Shown here one piece after another: positions 6,287 through 6,336 of a DNA stretch of 6,336 bases; the stretch's first letter is position 1; each line of letters starts with the position of its first letter. This DNA is from Bacteroidota bacterium (GTDB lineage: Bacteria > Bacteroidota > Rhodothermia > Rhodothermales > UBA10348): positions 1 through 6,336 of the forward strand of contig JAAZVD010000094.1 in the NCBI GenBank assembly GCA_018623785.1, given 5' to 3'. The notes below the pieces were generated by a model that worked only from the letters and a program-made list of their open reading frames with translations, had not been told where the DNA came from and searched no databases. The position numbers and the translations under genes were made by a program.

Positions 6287-6336
6287 ATGAGACCATGGGA
6301 ATTCCTGTGGATCGGAACGCGTGGGGTACCCACGCA
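6287..6336 (+). CDS. Start of a glycosyltransferase-like gene (3' partial)
   Basis: Only 16 codons lie in the window, MRPWEFLWIGTRGVPT. The hydrophobic strand followed by IGTRGVP is what opens many GT4-type glycosyltransferases, including those with a DUF1972-like N-terminus, where the usual text is IGTRGxP followed by a GG(F)E loop. A GGAG site precedes the ATG. The gene is divergent from the SGNH hydrolase, with about 194 bases between. If right, this is a second sugar transferase near the first, which would make the neighbourhood one of surface-glycan or polysaccharide functions. The identification rests on one short motif. Confidence 0.55.
   Translation, partial: MRPWEFLWIGTRGVPT

Noticed and set aside
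6087..6290. A 67-codon + frame between the hydrolase gene and the right-edge gene
   Set aside because: It begins inside the hydrolase start region, has no ribosome site and no motif, and ends overlapping the better-supported start at 6287.

Overview
The window appears to be ordinary chromosomal DNA from a Gram-negative bacterium of moderate GC content. A Bacteroidota/Rhodothermota-like or proteobacterial host fits the gene families: a COG2908 LpxH-like phosphoesterase, a VC_2705-type sodium symporter with its small subunit, and a secreted SGNH hydrolase. There is no rRNA, tRNA or marker gene here, so the taxon stays uncertain. I see no insertion sequence, CRISPR array, tRNA, rRNA or phage gene.

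Layout, left to right. (1) Positions 2-472 (+) hold the C-terminal catalytic half of a sensor histidine kinase, cut by the left edge. (2) A 175-base gap contains a 16-bp perfect palindrome plus a third copy of its half-site, a good operator candidate. (3) A two-gene + operon follows: an LpxH-like metallophosphoesterase (648-1538) and an MJ1255-type glycosyltransferase (1538-2719), joined by a one-base TGATG overlap. (4) A short convergent junction at 2720-2765 carries an imperfect hairpin and a degenerate 7-bp periodic repeat that runs into the stop codon of the next gene. (5) A - strand operon follows: the DUF4212 small subunit (4586-4885) is read first and the 607-residue sodium:solute symporter (2766-4589) second, with a GTGA overlap. 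(6) After a 197-base divergent gap lies a small unrecognised four-cysteine protein (5083-5325, +). (7) A secreted SGNH/GDSL hydrolase (5391-6092, -) is convergent with it. (8) After a 194-base divergent gap the first 16 codons of another gene start at 6287 (+). They carry an IGTRGVP motif typical of the N-terminus of GT4-type glycosyltransferases.

How the genes work together. The phosphoesterase and glycosyltransferase probably act on the same cell-envelope lipid or glycan precursor. The two symporter genes encode the halves of one sodium-coupled uptake system for a small organic anion. The kinase, the four-cysteine protein and the SGNH hydrolase have no clear functional link to these. No clearly new multi-gene system is visible. 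The best leads are the palindromic operator before the phosphoesterase, the 7-bp periodic repeat at the convergent junction, and the four-cysteine protein.
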